Below, piece by piece: positions 1-11,360 of a stretch of 64,000 bases of DNA. A program made the translations under genes and the position numbers. Every line of letters starts with the position of its first letter. Position 1 is the stretch's first letter. This stretch comes from Neodontobutis hainanensis (lineage: Eukaryota > Chordata > Actinopteri > Gobiiformes > Odontobutidae): the NCBI GenBank assembly GCA_024349245.1, contig JALDNG010000020.1, positions 8,135,001 through 8,199,000 of the forward strand, in the 5' to 3' direction. The notes under the pieces are model-generated. The model did no database searches. It was given only the letters and a program-made list of their open reading frames with translations, and was not told the DNA's origin.

Positions 1-2800
1 CCAGTATTGAATCTGATTTTTTTTTTTTTTACTGCTGTATTATCCCAGTCAAACTTTAGGTGACTGTTGGTAACATGAGATGTCCACTAGATGTTGCTAT
101 TGTATTTAATTTGTTAAAATGTACATAGAAAACAATACTTTCTATTGTATGTAATATTGGTATTAACATCTGTTGCAAGCTGCTACTATAGAATGTATAA
201 GTATTTTAGTTAGTTTAGTTATTTTTTTATAATTTACCTGAACTTGCAAGCTATTAATTGCGCTTAAAAAATATTTAAGATTAAAGGCTTAAACACTTGG
301 CACCAGTGTGTGGACTGTGCAGCACTCTCAAACACTAGATCTCTGTGGACAGAGTTAAAAAATGTTAAACAGTGCAAAGATAGGAACCTTGGGCAGTATG
401 CAGAGAAAAATAAAACGATCCCAATGGTTCTGCACACACTGCATTACAGTTTGATAATGAATGCTGAATTTGTAGCTAGATTAGTTTTGCATGTGTTTAA
501 CGCTCATTGAATATTGATTGCAGATACACATTAAAGCTATATGTATTACAAATATCTCCAGGTCTGTGTGGATATTACATTCACAGATGCTACTGTATTT
601 TCAGAAAGCATGTGGATTAATTTACTAATTTAATTAAAAAGGACACACAAACTCATAATATTTATAGCTAACTACAGCCTCATTGAAATGACAGAGCATA
701 AAGACTTTAGTCAAAACTAGCTGCATATTGTGGTTTTGTGTCATCAGCATCACTTTACCTTGAGCGTGAAGCAGACAATACATCTGTCCGTTCCATTCCT
801 CTTGTCTTAACAGTGGATTATTTATCACATATGTGTTCAGTAAAGAGTCAAAGATGATAACGGAATAGAACATGGCACTTAGTCCTTGTGTTAAATTAAA
901 CAAATTTCTCTATTATTAACATCCAGAACCCTGAAAAGCCTTCATAACCTTGAACAATCTTTTCTTACTGTGAATGTATAAATTTGTATTTATCTTTACC
1001 TTTATCTTTACCTTTATCTTACAAAAGCTTAATGAGATTATTATTTATAAAATACTAGCTGTCCCTGCTCGGTTTCCAGTTCACATAAAGCCAGTTTGTT
1101 TTAGAGCGCCAACCACCTCCCACTGCCTTTCTGATGTAAATGATTATTTCACAAAGAGCTCACATTTGTCCTCATGCACCAGGTTGGCCACCAAGAACCC
1201 GGCACAGTTTTGTATTTTGTTTTTTGTGTGCTTTTGTTCATGCAAGAGAAGACGTCAATGACTGCCATAGAAAATCTGTGTTCATTGTGTTTTGAATCAA
1301 CACATTGTCCAGCTGTCACATTGTACAAGTTTTTTCTGTTTGCTTAAGTTTTTTTCAAAACCATTCATATTTGATGTGTTCAAAGCCTAACATCCATATT
1401 ATAGAAGGTGTTTCATAACCAGCCACTAGTTCCAAGGTCAAAAGAAAGCCAACAGAAGGTCAACGACAGTAGATAAAGAATCTTTAAAAATGCTCAATAA
1501 GCCTGAGAACAAGCAGGCAGATTATAACCACCATCATTCATCAGTGCCACCTGAGCCTATTGAACCTTTGTGGGCTTCTTTTTCTTAATCAATAGAACTA
1601 GTTTAACTCTGATGGGTTATTGAACGTTAGGATTCTAAGTATTTATGTTATGCTACAAATCTTTACTTCTTCAAGAACGTTTAATAGTCACAACCCGGAC
1701 CTGATCTGGCTTTATTTCCACTCACTTAGGAAGAAGTACCAGCTGTATCCCACTCATCAGAATTCAGATTTTTGCATTTGACCCTGTAGGCCTAAACAAT
1801 GAAAGTATGGCCTACACGCATTCTATTTTCACATTAGCCCGCAATAGCTTTGCAATGTAGCATGTCCAACCAAATCTTTCTTTTTAATTGGACACAAAAG
1901 CATTCATTTACTTTGTAGGCTGACTGAGTAATATTGTGTACCCAAATTCAGCCCAAAAGGTGGAAAATAGCTTAAGGCTAATAAGAAACAGTCAGAAATA
2001 GTGAAAGTATTCCGATGCATCAGTTTAAAATGGAAAACACAATGAGCCCCAACATTTAGAACATTGTTACCTTACTTGATTATCACCACGTCAGCCAGCA
2101 GTCATTTGCAGAGAAACAGATGATTTAACAATAGTTGGAATAAAAATAGGAATAAAAAACAATGTGTTTGGAATCTACTAAAGAAGTTGGCTTTGTTAGT
2201 TGCAAATGTTAATATATACTCCTCAAGTAAAAACACATAAACATGGGCCAATGTGCAAATATAATACCCTAAGCTGCACTTAAGATTTAAAGCTGTTAAC
2301 CTGTTCTGAATAAGCATAAACATGCACTCAAACTGGTTTCAAAGGTTATTGAGGATCAAATGGAAAATTCACACTTCCTTTCCTTCTCTGTGAAGAGATT
2401 TGTACACAGATCCAATTGTGTTAGCAGCTCTGGTATAACTGTGTGAATATCAAGCTCTCTTGAACACTTGATTGTGTTCTCAAAAACCTTCAGCTGAATT
2501 GTGAAAGTCTCCATTGTTGCCCTGCTCTCAAGATGTTGCACAGTAGATTTAGTGATTTCAGTTTCTTCTTATTCAATCATGTGGGAATCAGATGACCCAA
2601 AGGATTTCAGCCAACTCTTTTGGGAGTGAGTGTTGCATTGGTCAGCGGTGAGAGCAACGTGAAAAGTGACTTAATCTGTGCAGAGAATGAGACCGGTTAA
2701 ACCATGCTAGGCTAAAATGTAGGTCAAAAGAGCAAAGAGCAGAAAATTACTTAGTTTTTCAAGTTAATGTCATTTTCTTCATTTGCATTAAAAAATGAGG
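1..2800. other. Intergenic or distal UTR, no gene recognised
   Basis: This AT-rich stretch has only short open frames without family resemblance or consistent splice sites. In human the gene upstream of PROCA1 is SUPT6H, so part of this could be 3' UTR of an unseen plus-strand neighbour, but nothing in the sequence shows that. An ATTAAA occurs near 281-286. I see no RNA gene or clear transposon here. Confidence 0.5.
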
Positions 2801-2826
2801 CACTGGATGCGTTCACAAGCAGAAAT

Positions 2827-2832
2827 TTTATT
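2827..2832 (-). terminator. Polyadenylation signal for the PROCA1-like gene
   Basis: TTTATT on the plus strand reads AATAAA on the minus strand. It lies about 157 bases past the stop codon, which is a normal 3' UTR length. It is the first canonical signal seen after the stop. Confidence 0.5.
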
Positions 2833-2988
2833 ATAGACATGCAAGAATACAGTACTGAAAAGAAGATTCTTGGATTACAACTCAAACAAAAATCTTTTTT
2901 CTGATTATGCTTTAATTTTTAATGAACTAAGTCATCATGCCACTAACAAAAGGATACATTCCAGTTAAATGCTTTTATCCCATTTGTT

Positions 2989-5863
2989 TTATTGCTGGTG
3001 GTTCGACAAAGCCAATTTCATTCTTTTCTTCCTTTTGAATTGTTTTTTCACTTTCTCGATAGATAACTGCATAGGACTAAGGTTGGTGTTCACTGAGGTG
3101 GTTGTGCAAAGTGACTGATTGGAAAGATCAAATCTCGTTAGATAGAGCTCGTCTGTAGTAGAAGCTGGTTTGGGTGGCAGGCTTGTGAATGTCATTGCTT
3201 TAGAACCTAAAGCAGCGGACAGGGATTTCTTTCTGGACTTTCCCTGCATTCTGAGTCTTTTTCTACCGACAGAAGGCACGCTTGTCGGAGTGAAACTCTG
3301 CCATTCCCTGTTTGTTTGGGTGTCCTCTGTGGGCCGACTAATTACAGTAGTGATGGCAGGGCTGTTCAGAGCACCACTTGGAGTTGGGAGAATAGGAACC
3401 ATGTCTTCCACATTTGTCTGCGAGGATAAATGTTCATTCAAAAGTGACAGACCTTTCCTCTTTCTCTTTGTCAGTCCTTTCTCTCGTGACCTTTGCCTTT
3501 TTCTTTTCAAAACACTAAATGAAGTATTTAGGGCCGTAGTTTGGACAGACTCCCTGCCTCTATAAAAGTCTGGCTCATGAGGCTCTGTAACTGAAGGTAT
3601 GGTGGGAGTCTCAGGGAGAGATTTGGCCTCACTCAGATTTTCAACAGTGGTATTTTCATTGACCACAACCGCAGTGGAAGAGATAGCTTTCCTTCTCTTT
3701 TTCCTTCCCTCCCTATCTCTCCTCAACTTTGACCTGTTCCTTTTGACTTCAAGAATTTCAATTGGAGTTGCGTTGACAATGAGTTGGCTTTCAGAGGTGC
3801 TTACAAAGCTCTGTCCCCGAGGATTTGAGGTTGTGGCGATGGAAGTGAGGGCAGTAGAGTTTTCTGGTTCAGATGCAGTTTCATTAGAGGAATGTTGAGG
3901 AATGATTTTACTCTTTTTCTTTCCATTTCTTAACAATCTTGCTTTAGCTTTATGTAAAATAGCTACACTTGATAGTGTAGGGAGAACCCTTGTCTTTGCT
4001 GGCTTCTTCTGACCTGGCCTTGGTGATGTAATGGAAACAGCCTCTTCCTCTTCTTTTGCTGGTTCATCTTTCATGACTTCATTAGATGTCTCCTCTTTAC
4101 TTCCGAGCTCAAAGTCAGGGTCACTCACTCTGTCTGCCTTTCTACCTGGCTGCTCGGGGGAGTGAGACTTGCTGATAAAATTACTCAGCCCCATGGCTTC
4201 CTCTGCTTTGCTTCCCGACAGAGAGACTGCAGTGCTGTCGTCAATTTTGACACTCACCTCTACTTTCTGCTTCTTCTTTCTCCCCTTCCCCTTTGTTTTT
4301 TTAGTTTTCTTCTTCTTGCTCGAGGACTTTTTCTTCTTTTTATCCGAGTTCTGTGCATCACCCTTTTCTGAGTCAGTTGTGGAACTTTGTGATGTGGACA
4401 CAGTTGCGAGAACTTTGATGAAGTCTTCAGCAGCAGTGACTACATTTTGGAGTGATGGCTCTTCTGGGCTGTTGGTCTGGGAGCCTGACACTGTAGACTG
4501 TGTTGTAGTCTCAGATTGCCCCTGCTCTCCACTTTTATTGGAATCTTTTTTCTTGGATGGAGCCACTGTGAGCTCATCAATGACATCAATACCACCAAAG
4601 TCATATGGGACAGCCTCTTTGAGCACAGCAATAGGAAGCTGCTCGTATCGTTTACACCTATGACAGAGAGTATTGGGGTGATATTTGCATGTAATCCAAC
4701 AAAAGTATGTTGCAAAGCTTCTTGGGAGGAGCTTAAACTCTTAATACTTACAGTCCATACCAGTGGCGCTCCACACATTGCTCTTCATACCCAAACTCAA
4801 AACAGGGAACTCCTATTACATTGAAGAAAGCTTGGCCAACAACTCTGGAAGATGTGTCATTAACTTTCCTCAGACAATCCTTCAGCCTGCACAAACAGAA
4901 TCAGTAAAAGCCATTGGGATCATATTGTTTTAGTAATTAAATTATAAGGTTACATTTACATATAATATTTTACAAACACGTTATAGTCAATTGCTAATTA
5001 ATAAATCAATAATTGACTACATCGGGATGCATAAAACTGTTAATAAAAATAATGTGTAAGTGCCTACTTTACTGACGTGGAAATGAAGGCTGTTAAAAGG
5101 GCTATTTCTTGAAGTGTGTAAGACTCAGGCATAAGATAGGTAAAAAATAAAAAAAAAACTTACGCATTATCGCAGTCACAGTGACAGATGGAGTGCCACT
5201 TGAAGTTGGTGTGGCCATAATTGGAGGAAAAAGCGTGGATGACGTGGGGGCAGTGGTCATGGATCCGGCAGCAGCTGTCGGTCTCTGCAAAGTCACCTGC
5301 AACATGGGGTCACAGAGAGTCAATGCACGGTGCAGTCTGATCGGTCATCACACAGCCAACTCATGTCATGACACCGTACCTAGCTGGTTGTAATTGTCTG
5401 CCATGTTTCCCGCTCCACACCACAGTGTCCCGGGATAAGTAAAGCCTCGCTTGGTTCGTTTGAGCACCTCGTCCTGCTGCGCGGATTTCTCACTCTGCCT
5501 TAACTTTTCTGTGAAGCGCCGGCACAGCAGCCTGGCTTCATCCATGCGCTCATAGCGCACATGGAGCTGCCGCTCTACTCCGTCATCTCTGCGTCCCAGC
5601 CTGCACTCGCGCGTAAAAGATGCCACCTGGTCCGGGTTTCCAGTTATGGTGCATTTAACGAGCTTCCCCGCGAGAGTGACCATCGAGCGCACCACCTCTG
5701 TTCCATCTGACACCTCATATAGAAAGTTTCCCTCAACTGAAGACACTTTGGCGCAAAACGTCTCCTTGCTCTGCTTCTCTGCGTCCAGCGCCCCGTTTAG
5801 CGAGTCTCCTTTGACCAAGTTTCTGTCCAGAGAAGACAGAAAGACAAACAGAACCGACCACAT
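2989..5863 (-). CDS. proca1: PROCA1-like protein, group III phospholipase A2 domain plus basic tail
   Basis: There are four coding exons: 5863-5380, 5296-5164, 4886-4752 and 4657-2989 (2,421 nt, 806 aa). All introns are GT-AG and in frame. The protein starts with a short hydrophobic stretch (WSVLFVFLSSL), probably a signal peptide. The bee-venom/group III PLA2 domain covers about residues 141-258: calcium-loop region PGTLWCGAGN, then the catalytic motif CCRIHDHC with His174-Asp175, then HCDCDNA. This chemistry hydrolyses phospholipid sn-2 ester bonds. The last exon encodes some 545 residues rich in Ser, Thr and Lys, with a lysine block at about 357-382 and further KKRK-type clusters resembling nuclear signals. 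PROCA1 is named for binding cyclin A1. The position beside RAB34 favours PROCA1 over its paralogue PLA2G3, which is the main alternative. The ATG at 5863 is chosen because it precedes the hydrophobic start. Confidence 0.85.
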
Positions 5864-5970
5864 GATGCGCTTTCAGCACCACTTAATGGTGACAGCTCCT
5901 GTGTTGGTCCGCGAGCTCGATGTTCTCCCACTTTTAAGGCGAAGCTCGAGTGGTCTGATTATTAATACAC

Positions 5971-5976
5971 TATATA
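5971..5976 (-). promoter_or_regulatory. Possible TATA box of the PROCA1-like gene
   Basis: TATATA lies in the palindrome CACTATATAGTG, about 108 bases upstream of the start codon on the minus strand. The spacing would place transcription start near 5940 with a short 5' UTR. The motif alone is weak evidence. Confidence 0.35.
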
Positions 5977-7627
5977 GTGGCACGGGGAGGAGTCAGCGAA
6001 TTAACCTTTCGATTAAACACCGTCCAATTTCTTGTAACTATTTCTACGGCACCTGCGCCTTTACCCACACGGAATAAGCCCCTAAGCCCATGGACCCATC
6101 ATGAGAAAGCCCAGGGTTAATGTTGGGAGTGTGTGAAGTATGGACCACTGATCCGATGACCGCGGGTTACCTCTCCTCCCCCCAACTTCCCCTTTTCTCT
6201 GGCCCCCCACAAAGCGGAGATTTACTTTGGGAACACGCACGGAGGAGGTTCTTACTTGGAGCCGTTTTCCATAGCAACAGGCATGGGGTGATTTTGCCAA
6301 CCCAGGAGATTGGACATCTTTCAAGTGCCACAAAACAGAGACAGAATCCGTGATGACCTAAATTACAAAGCGGGGACAACTCTTTCATTGAGGAATGTGG
6401 GGCAAGGTTGTCCAAGCCTGTCGCACGCAAGCAGCCAGTGACTGCACGGACAGAGAGGCGAGTCCACACGGGGGTTGGCAATGAGCAAAGACGGTTAGAA
6501 TCTGATAAAAGAAAACTCTATCGAATAACCAAATAATACAGGCAGGATCAAATGACTCAGTCGCATCCTGTTGCATGTACGGACAAGTGTAGGCTACAAC
6601 CGCATTGTGGCGATTAGCCAACTTTGGCAATAAACATCTTTGAAGGGGGTAATAGCATATTCTCTGTGGGTTTGCAGGGGTTTTAGGAGGATTCTTACAG
6701 CTGTTCTCTCATAAAGCCCAAGTGTTAAAAGTAAAAAATGCACTAGTCAGGTGGGTTATCTGATCAGCTAAGTCTTTTGTCACATGGTTGGGCTTTACTC
6801 AGAGCTCGGGAGGCGGGTACGCAGCCTACTCAAGGCACGGAAATCCGATTGTTAGAAGGCGGAGAGAAATGATGCAAAGTCTGGTGATTTTGCATCATCA
6901 GGAAAAGAAAGGTATGAGCAGTGGGTTTGGGTATAGGCTACAAAGGGAATAGTAGACTACAGGCTTATCTATTGTTTGGCTCAGAAGAAGATATACTCAT
7001 GGGGAATCCTCCGCAGTTAAACGCCGAAATATTAGACACATTAAACTTGCTCCCCTATTAAATGGTGAAATGCAGAACAGCGCCCCCTGCAGTCACAGCG
7101 GCGGTACTGTCAAGGCCAGTGACCAGTGAAGCTAGAGTTTAACATAAATCATGGCAACATGGTAAATATGTACATTACAATCAAATAAAAAACACATCAG
7201 GCCTGCTGTTCACAAAGCTTGAGTAGTTTTCAACTCACTCTTTATCTTGATCTTTTAAGAGTCATTTCTCTTGGCTCAAAGCTCAAGCATCTGTGCAGCT
7301 GGATAGTCTGGTTCATCATGTTCAACTTCATGATTCAACAATGTGAGAAAGTACAGTTGTTGCTGGAAAAAAGGTGAAGTCTCAGCTTGAAATCTATTAC
7401 ACAAACCAGAGTGAAATTTGACATTATTGGTTTGTTTAATTCTGTAAAGTGAGATCAAGTCTGGGCGGTGATGCCATTGTGGACTTAGCTCTAAGAGTGA
7501 ACAGAATAACAAGTTAAGTGTTTAGACACAGCGGAGGGCCAGTGTCTAAACATTGGAAGGTAATATCACAGATTACAGTTACATACATTAACAATCTCAG
7601 GCACACAGTGAGAAGCACACATTTTAA
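5977..7627. other. Intergenic, no gene recognised
   Basis: The upstream region of the PROCA1-like gene runs into unique-looking sequence. Open frames here (up to 104 codons) lack splice or homology support. A CTCF-like motif lies at 7080-7092. No RNA gene was seen. Confidence 0.45.
7080..7092 (-). promoter_or_regulatory. CTCF-like motif
   Basis: The minus strand reads CTGCAGGGGGCGC, a common form of the CTCF core. It lies between the PROCA1-like and APRT-like genes. This is a motif match only; binding is inferred. Confidence 0.35.
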
Positions 7628-8964
7628 CACTAGAAAGACCAGAATTCTATACTTGACAGACCGTGAGCAGTCATTTTGAGCCCATTTCACTCATGTTTCT
7701 CAGAGGTACCATAATCTAAATAATTCCCATTAGCAATGCAATAAAATAATATATTAGAAAGCATATATTTTCTCAAATAGAAAACAGCTACCCTCTCAGC
7801 TCCCTAAAATAAAAACAGCTGAAGGAAAGGAAATCCAAATGGTCTCTTCTTATAAGTATTTAGGCTTTGTTATTGATGAAAATCTATCCTTCAAGCAACA
7901 TATTGATTATCTTGTACACAAACTGAAGCTAAAGCTCAGTTTTCTTTTTAGAAACAAATCCTGTTTCTCTGTTTATACCAGGAAACGTTTAATTTCTGCA
8001 ACTTTTTTACCTTTATTGGATTACGGAGATCTCCTTTTTATGAATGCATTTGATCGTCTTTTAAAAAAGCTGGACACTGTTAATCATTGTGCTTTACGTT
8101 TTTTAACTGGTTGTGGAAATCATGTTCAACATTGTACATTGTATGCTGCAGCTGAGTTTCTGTCCCTGTATGTTCGCAGGTAGTCTTATTTCTTGACTTT
8201 CATCTATAAATGTATTCTTGGGCTCCTCCCATCTTACCTCTGCACATACATGCGAAAAAACCAACAACAGTATGCGCTGCGTTCTCAAAAGAACATACTG
8301 ATGGTGGTTCCCAGAGTCAGAACGGAGTTGGGTAAGGCAGCATTTCAGTACGCTGCCCCCTGTGCATGGAATGAACTGCAAAAGGACTTAAATCTAGCCG
8401 AACTTGTGACTTTGGGAGAATTTAAATCTATTTTATAGAGGCGTAAACATGAGATTGGAAAATGTAAATGTTTTAATTGTAAATATTATTTGTTTTTGTT
8501 GATGTCCTGTATTTATATATTTTTTTAAACTGTATATGCTGTTGTCTGGGCCAGGTCACTCTTGGAAAAGAGATTTTTAATCTCAATGAGTTTTTTACCG
8601 GGTTAAATAAAGTATAATAAATAAATAATAATCAACCAAAAAAATTAAATAAAATATAACGTCATAATTAGTGGCATAATGTGCATTTACTATTTACAGT
8701 TTTGATGTGCTTGTTGCATTCTTTTACATATTTAAAAATTCTAAATATTTGAAGTTTATCTATGTAACAATCATCACATTATAAAATTACAATCAATTGT
8801 AAAATATAACCTACTGTTTGTTTGTGTTAAATAAATATAATGTGAAAATAAAAATACAGACATAATTAGTAAAAGTCAGAAGGTGGCAGTCCTTTTAGTC
8901 CCAAGAAGTTATATAACATTCAGCCATCCAAACTGTGAACATGACTGCCATGTTTATTCTAGTG
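7628..8964. mobile_element. Possible decayed piggyBac-like element hosting a LINE
   Basis: The left edge reads TTAA followed by CACTAGAA. The right edge reads TTCTAGTG followed by TTGA, so the two ends form an 8-bp terminal inverted repeat beside a TTAA-like site (one copy altered). GCAGTCAT also occurs just inside both ends in inverted orientation. TTAA target use and CNCTAGAA-like ends are typical of piggyBac. No transposase is visible; most of the interior is the LINE at 7800-8630. The terminal match is short, so this stays tentative. Confidence 0.3.
7800..8630 (+). mobile_element. 5'-truncated L2/CR1-like LINE, reverse transcriptase C-terminus
   Basis: From about 7803 the plus frame encodes the end of a non-LTR reverse transcriptase, with SYKYLGFVIDENLSF, a conserved LPLLDYGDLLF block and the late APCAWNELQKDL motif. 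The frame is broken only by TAG at 8181-8183 and continues in the same frame to the natural stop at 8436-8438. A 3' UTR follows (ACCGGGTTAAATAAAG), ending in AT-rich simple repeats. Endonuclease and most of the RT are missing, the usual 5' truncation. The single stop suggests modest age. Confidence 0.75.
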
Positions 8965-9488
8965 TTGATAATGATTTAACAATTTAATCCTCTAATGATC
9001 TTATGTAGAATATGGTTAGCCTTTGAATTCTGAAAATGGTCTTGATGCAGGTTGTAGAGACTGTTGCTCTGAAGACAAATTGTGACAAAGCACACTTCTT
9101 GTGACCTGGTGCCAATTTATTTATGATTAACAATGAACAATGTCCTTAAATATCTACCTCTTTAACCTTTTGTCAAAGCCGTTTCTGTAATGCAAAAAAA
9201 TGACACATACTAAAGTGTGTACCTATTAAGTCCGTTTTAAAATGGGATGGGATTTCTTAGAACAGTGGAGTTGCAGCACCAGTGAAAGAAACTTCTATAC
9301 TATATTCAGTGCTAACTGTAGCCACCTCCAAACCCTCACCCCCTGCAACTCGATACTGGCACTTGGTCAGTGTTGCTCACAGTTCATTCACCTCACTGTC
9401 TCACTGAAAGTGCACAGACAAGTGTTGTTCTCAAATGGACATATTAACTGTTCCTGCAGACAGGCATAAAGGATGGTATCTCTCTCTA
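8965..9488. other. Upstream region of the APRT-like gene
   Basis: There is no TATA box or clear CpG island. It presumably contains the 5' UTR and promoter of the gene starting at 9489. An additional upstream coding exon cannot be excluded, because the predicted protein is short at its N-terminus compared with APRT, but I found none with a good donor. Confidence 0.35.
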
Positions 9489-10768
9489 ATGGCACCCAAC
9501 ACAAAAGGACCAGCCTTTGCCTGGCTGGACCCCTCCAGACTCTACTGTAACTCTCAGGTAAAATAGTCTTGATGTAGAATAGATGAAGAACATGCTTGTG
9601 TACTGAGCACGTCTAGACGGGCTAGTCACTTATGTATTTCATTTACTAACTACGCTTAATTCAGGCTCTTGCAGACTGTGTCAATGACCTTCTCAGCCCA
9701 TTCTACAATGATTCCATTGACATTGTTGCTGGGATTGATGCAATGGGATTCATTCTTGGTAATAACACTTTTTTTTTTTTAAACATGCAGTCTTTAATGC
9801 TGGTTAGATTTAAAGGGACAGAACTATGTTAACCTAAGTGCTTAAGAAACCTAACCCATATTCTAAATTTAGATAATTATTCGGCTACAGCCACTCTAAA
9901 TGCACCCAGGTCACATGTGTGAACTTTAGTGAAGACATTTATAAAATCTGTCTTTTTTAGGTGCATGTGCTGCCACTGCACTGGGAAAGGGCTTTCTGGC
10001 TATTCGCAAAGCTGGTCATCTGTGTGTAGAAACACAAAGTCACAACTACAGCGACTACACCGGCAGAGAAAAGACAATGGAACTAAGGGTGGATGTGCTC
10101 AAACCAGGTTAAACTTCACTTTTGACCCTTCCACAAGACCACATTTGTCTGGAAAATTTATTGTTTGCACAGCTGGTACTGTTTGGACTCTGCAGACTCC
10201 CCACTAGGGCTAAGTTTTTGTTAGAAATATAAGACACATAACCTTGTGAATTTTCAGACTTTGTGTTTGATCTTTTTAATGCATACACTGACGGCACCAC
10301 TCCACAAATCAACTACTTTAGGTCTGGTTAACTCTCAAAGCATGCATTGTTGCGTTGCCCCACTATTCTTCTGCTACAGCACCCTCTAGTGCATTTTCAG
10401 GCAAATTACAGTCAAAAGAAGCAGATGACAAGTGCCATGGTTGTATTATTTCAGGTTTGAGAGTGCTGCTAGTGGACCAATGGATCGAAACTGGCGGCAC
10501 TATGAAAGCTGCAATCCAGATGATAGAAAAGCTGGGTGCCACTGTTGTTGGTCAGTCTCCATGTCAGCAGTGTAATTTAACAACTCTTTCACTCTAACAC
10601 CTTGTTTCTGCTGCAGGTGTGGCAGCAGTGGCCATCGAAAACACTGACGGAGGCAGGTGGATAAAGGAAAATTACAAATTCTCACACTGCATCCCGGAGG
10701 AACTCCAGAACCAAATTGACCAGAAAAATCTCAACTCCTTCAAGGCATTTAACAAGTCAATTATGTAA
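9489..10768 (+). CDS. APRT-like phosphoribosyltransferase family protein
   Basis: Five exons join in frame: 9489-9557, 9665-9758, 9961-10107, 10455-10550 and 10617-10768 (558 nt, 185 aa). The fold is that of adenine phosphoribosyltransferase, which makes AMP from adenine and PRPP. Matching blocks are a start-region FAWLDPSRL (compare FRDISPVL), DIVAGIDAMGFILG (compare the APRT glycine-rich strand), GFLAIRKAG, and the PRPP loop LLVDQWIETGGTMKAA. The usual second acidic residue of the PRPP motif (VDD) is Gln here, so activity is uncertain. Compared with APRT it lacks about 20 N-terminal residues and has a longer C-terminus. The ATG at 9489 is the only start giving an open frame into the donor at 9558. 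It is tail to tail with RAB34. It could be a diverged paralogue with another substrate or a regulatory role. Confidence 0.8.
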
Positions 10769-11015
10769 GAAACAACTGTGATTTTTGTCAAACTGAAATA
10801 CTTTTTGCACAGACATTAAGCAAAAACAATCTTTAAATGTTTATTTTAAAATAAGAAATGTTTTACAAATTTAAACAACACTTTGATATTTCTTTCAAAT
10901 ATTACCTGAACCTGGGAAATATTTTACTTTTTAAATACTTCATTTAACCACAAAATAACATAATAGAACACATATAAAACTAGAGTTCTAATTAGCATCT
11001 AAAATAGTGTAAAAC

Positions 11016-11021
11016 TTTATT
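11016..11021 (-). terminator. Polyadenylation signal for RAB34
   Basis: TTTATT on the plus strand is AATAAA on the minus strand, about 340 bases beyond the RAB34 stop. A second copy lies at 10840-10845. The APRT-like gene on the plus strand has its own candidate AATAAA at 11194-11199, so the two 3' UTRs probably overlap. Confidence 0.4.
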
Positions 11022-11360
11022 TAGTGTACAACATTGAAATGAGAGCTCATCCTATTGTAGACATTTGCAGACCTCGCCCATTGCAACAGCTCAAGTCATT
11101 CTTAGATTCTTTGGGATAATAGCTATTCTAAACAAAAGAAAAACGGTTTTATACTGTGTAATTGCTAGGTTGCTTCAGAAAAGTTAGACCATAAATAAAA
11201 ATAATATAAAAAAAATTATCTACAGCTCACAGAAGAAATTTCTTTCACGGCCAGGAAAAACAGAATTTAATGACACCAAAAAGAAGTCCCTCATATGTGC
11301 TTAGAGCAGCAAGTTACTTTCCACAGACAGTATGTACCTTTACAATGTCTCTATCTAGCC

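Noticed and set aside
2356..2541. 61-codon minus-strand open frame with charged, helical-looking sequence
   Set aside because: No family recognised, no flanking splice or promoter signals, and length within chance expectation.
3170..4663. Open frames on the plus strand across PROCA1 exon 4
   Set aside because: They are antisense shadows of the Lys/Ser-rich coding exon, producing Phe/Leu-rich nonsense without splice support.
4440..4778. 112-codon minus-strand frame overlapping PROCA1 exons 3 and 4
   Set aside because: It reads through an intron in a different frame from the PLA2 domain.
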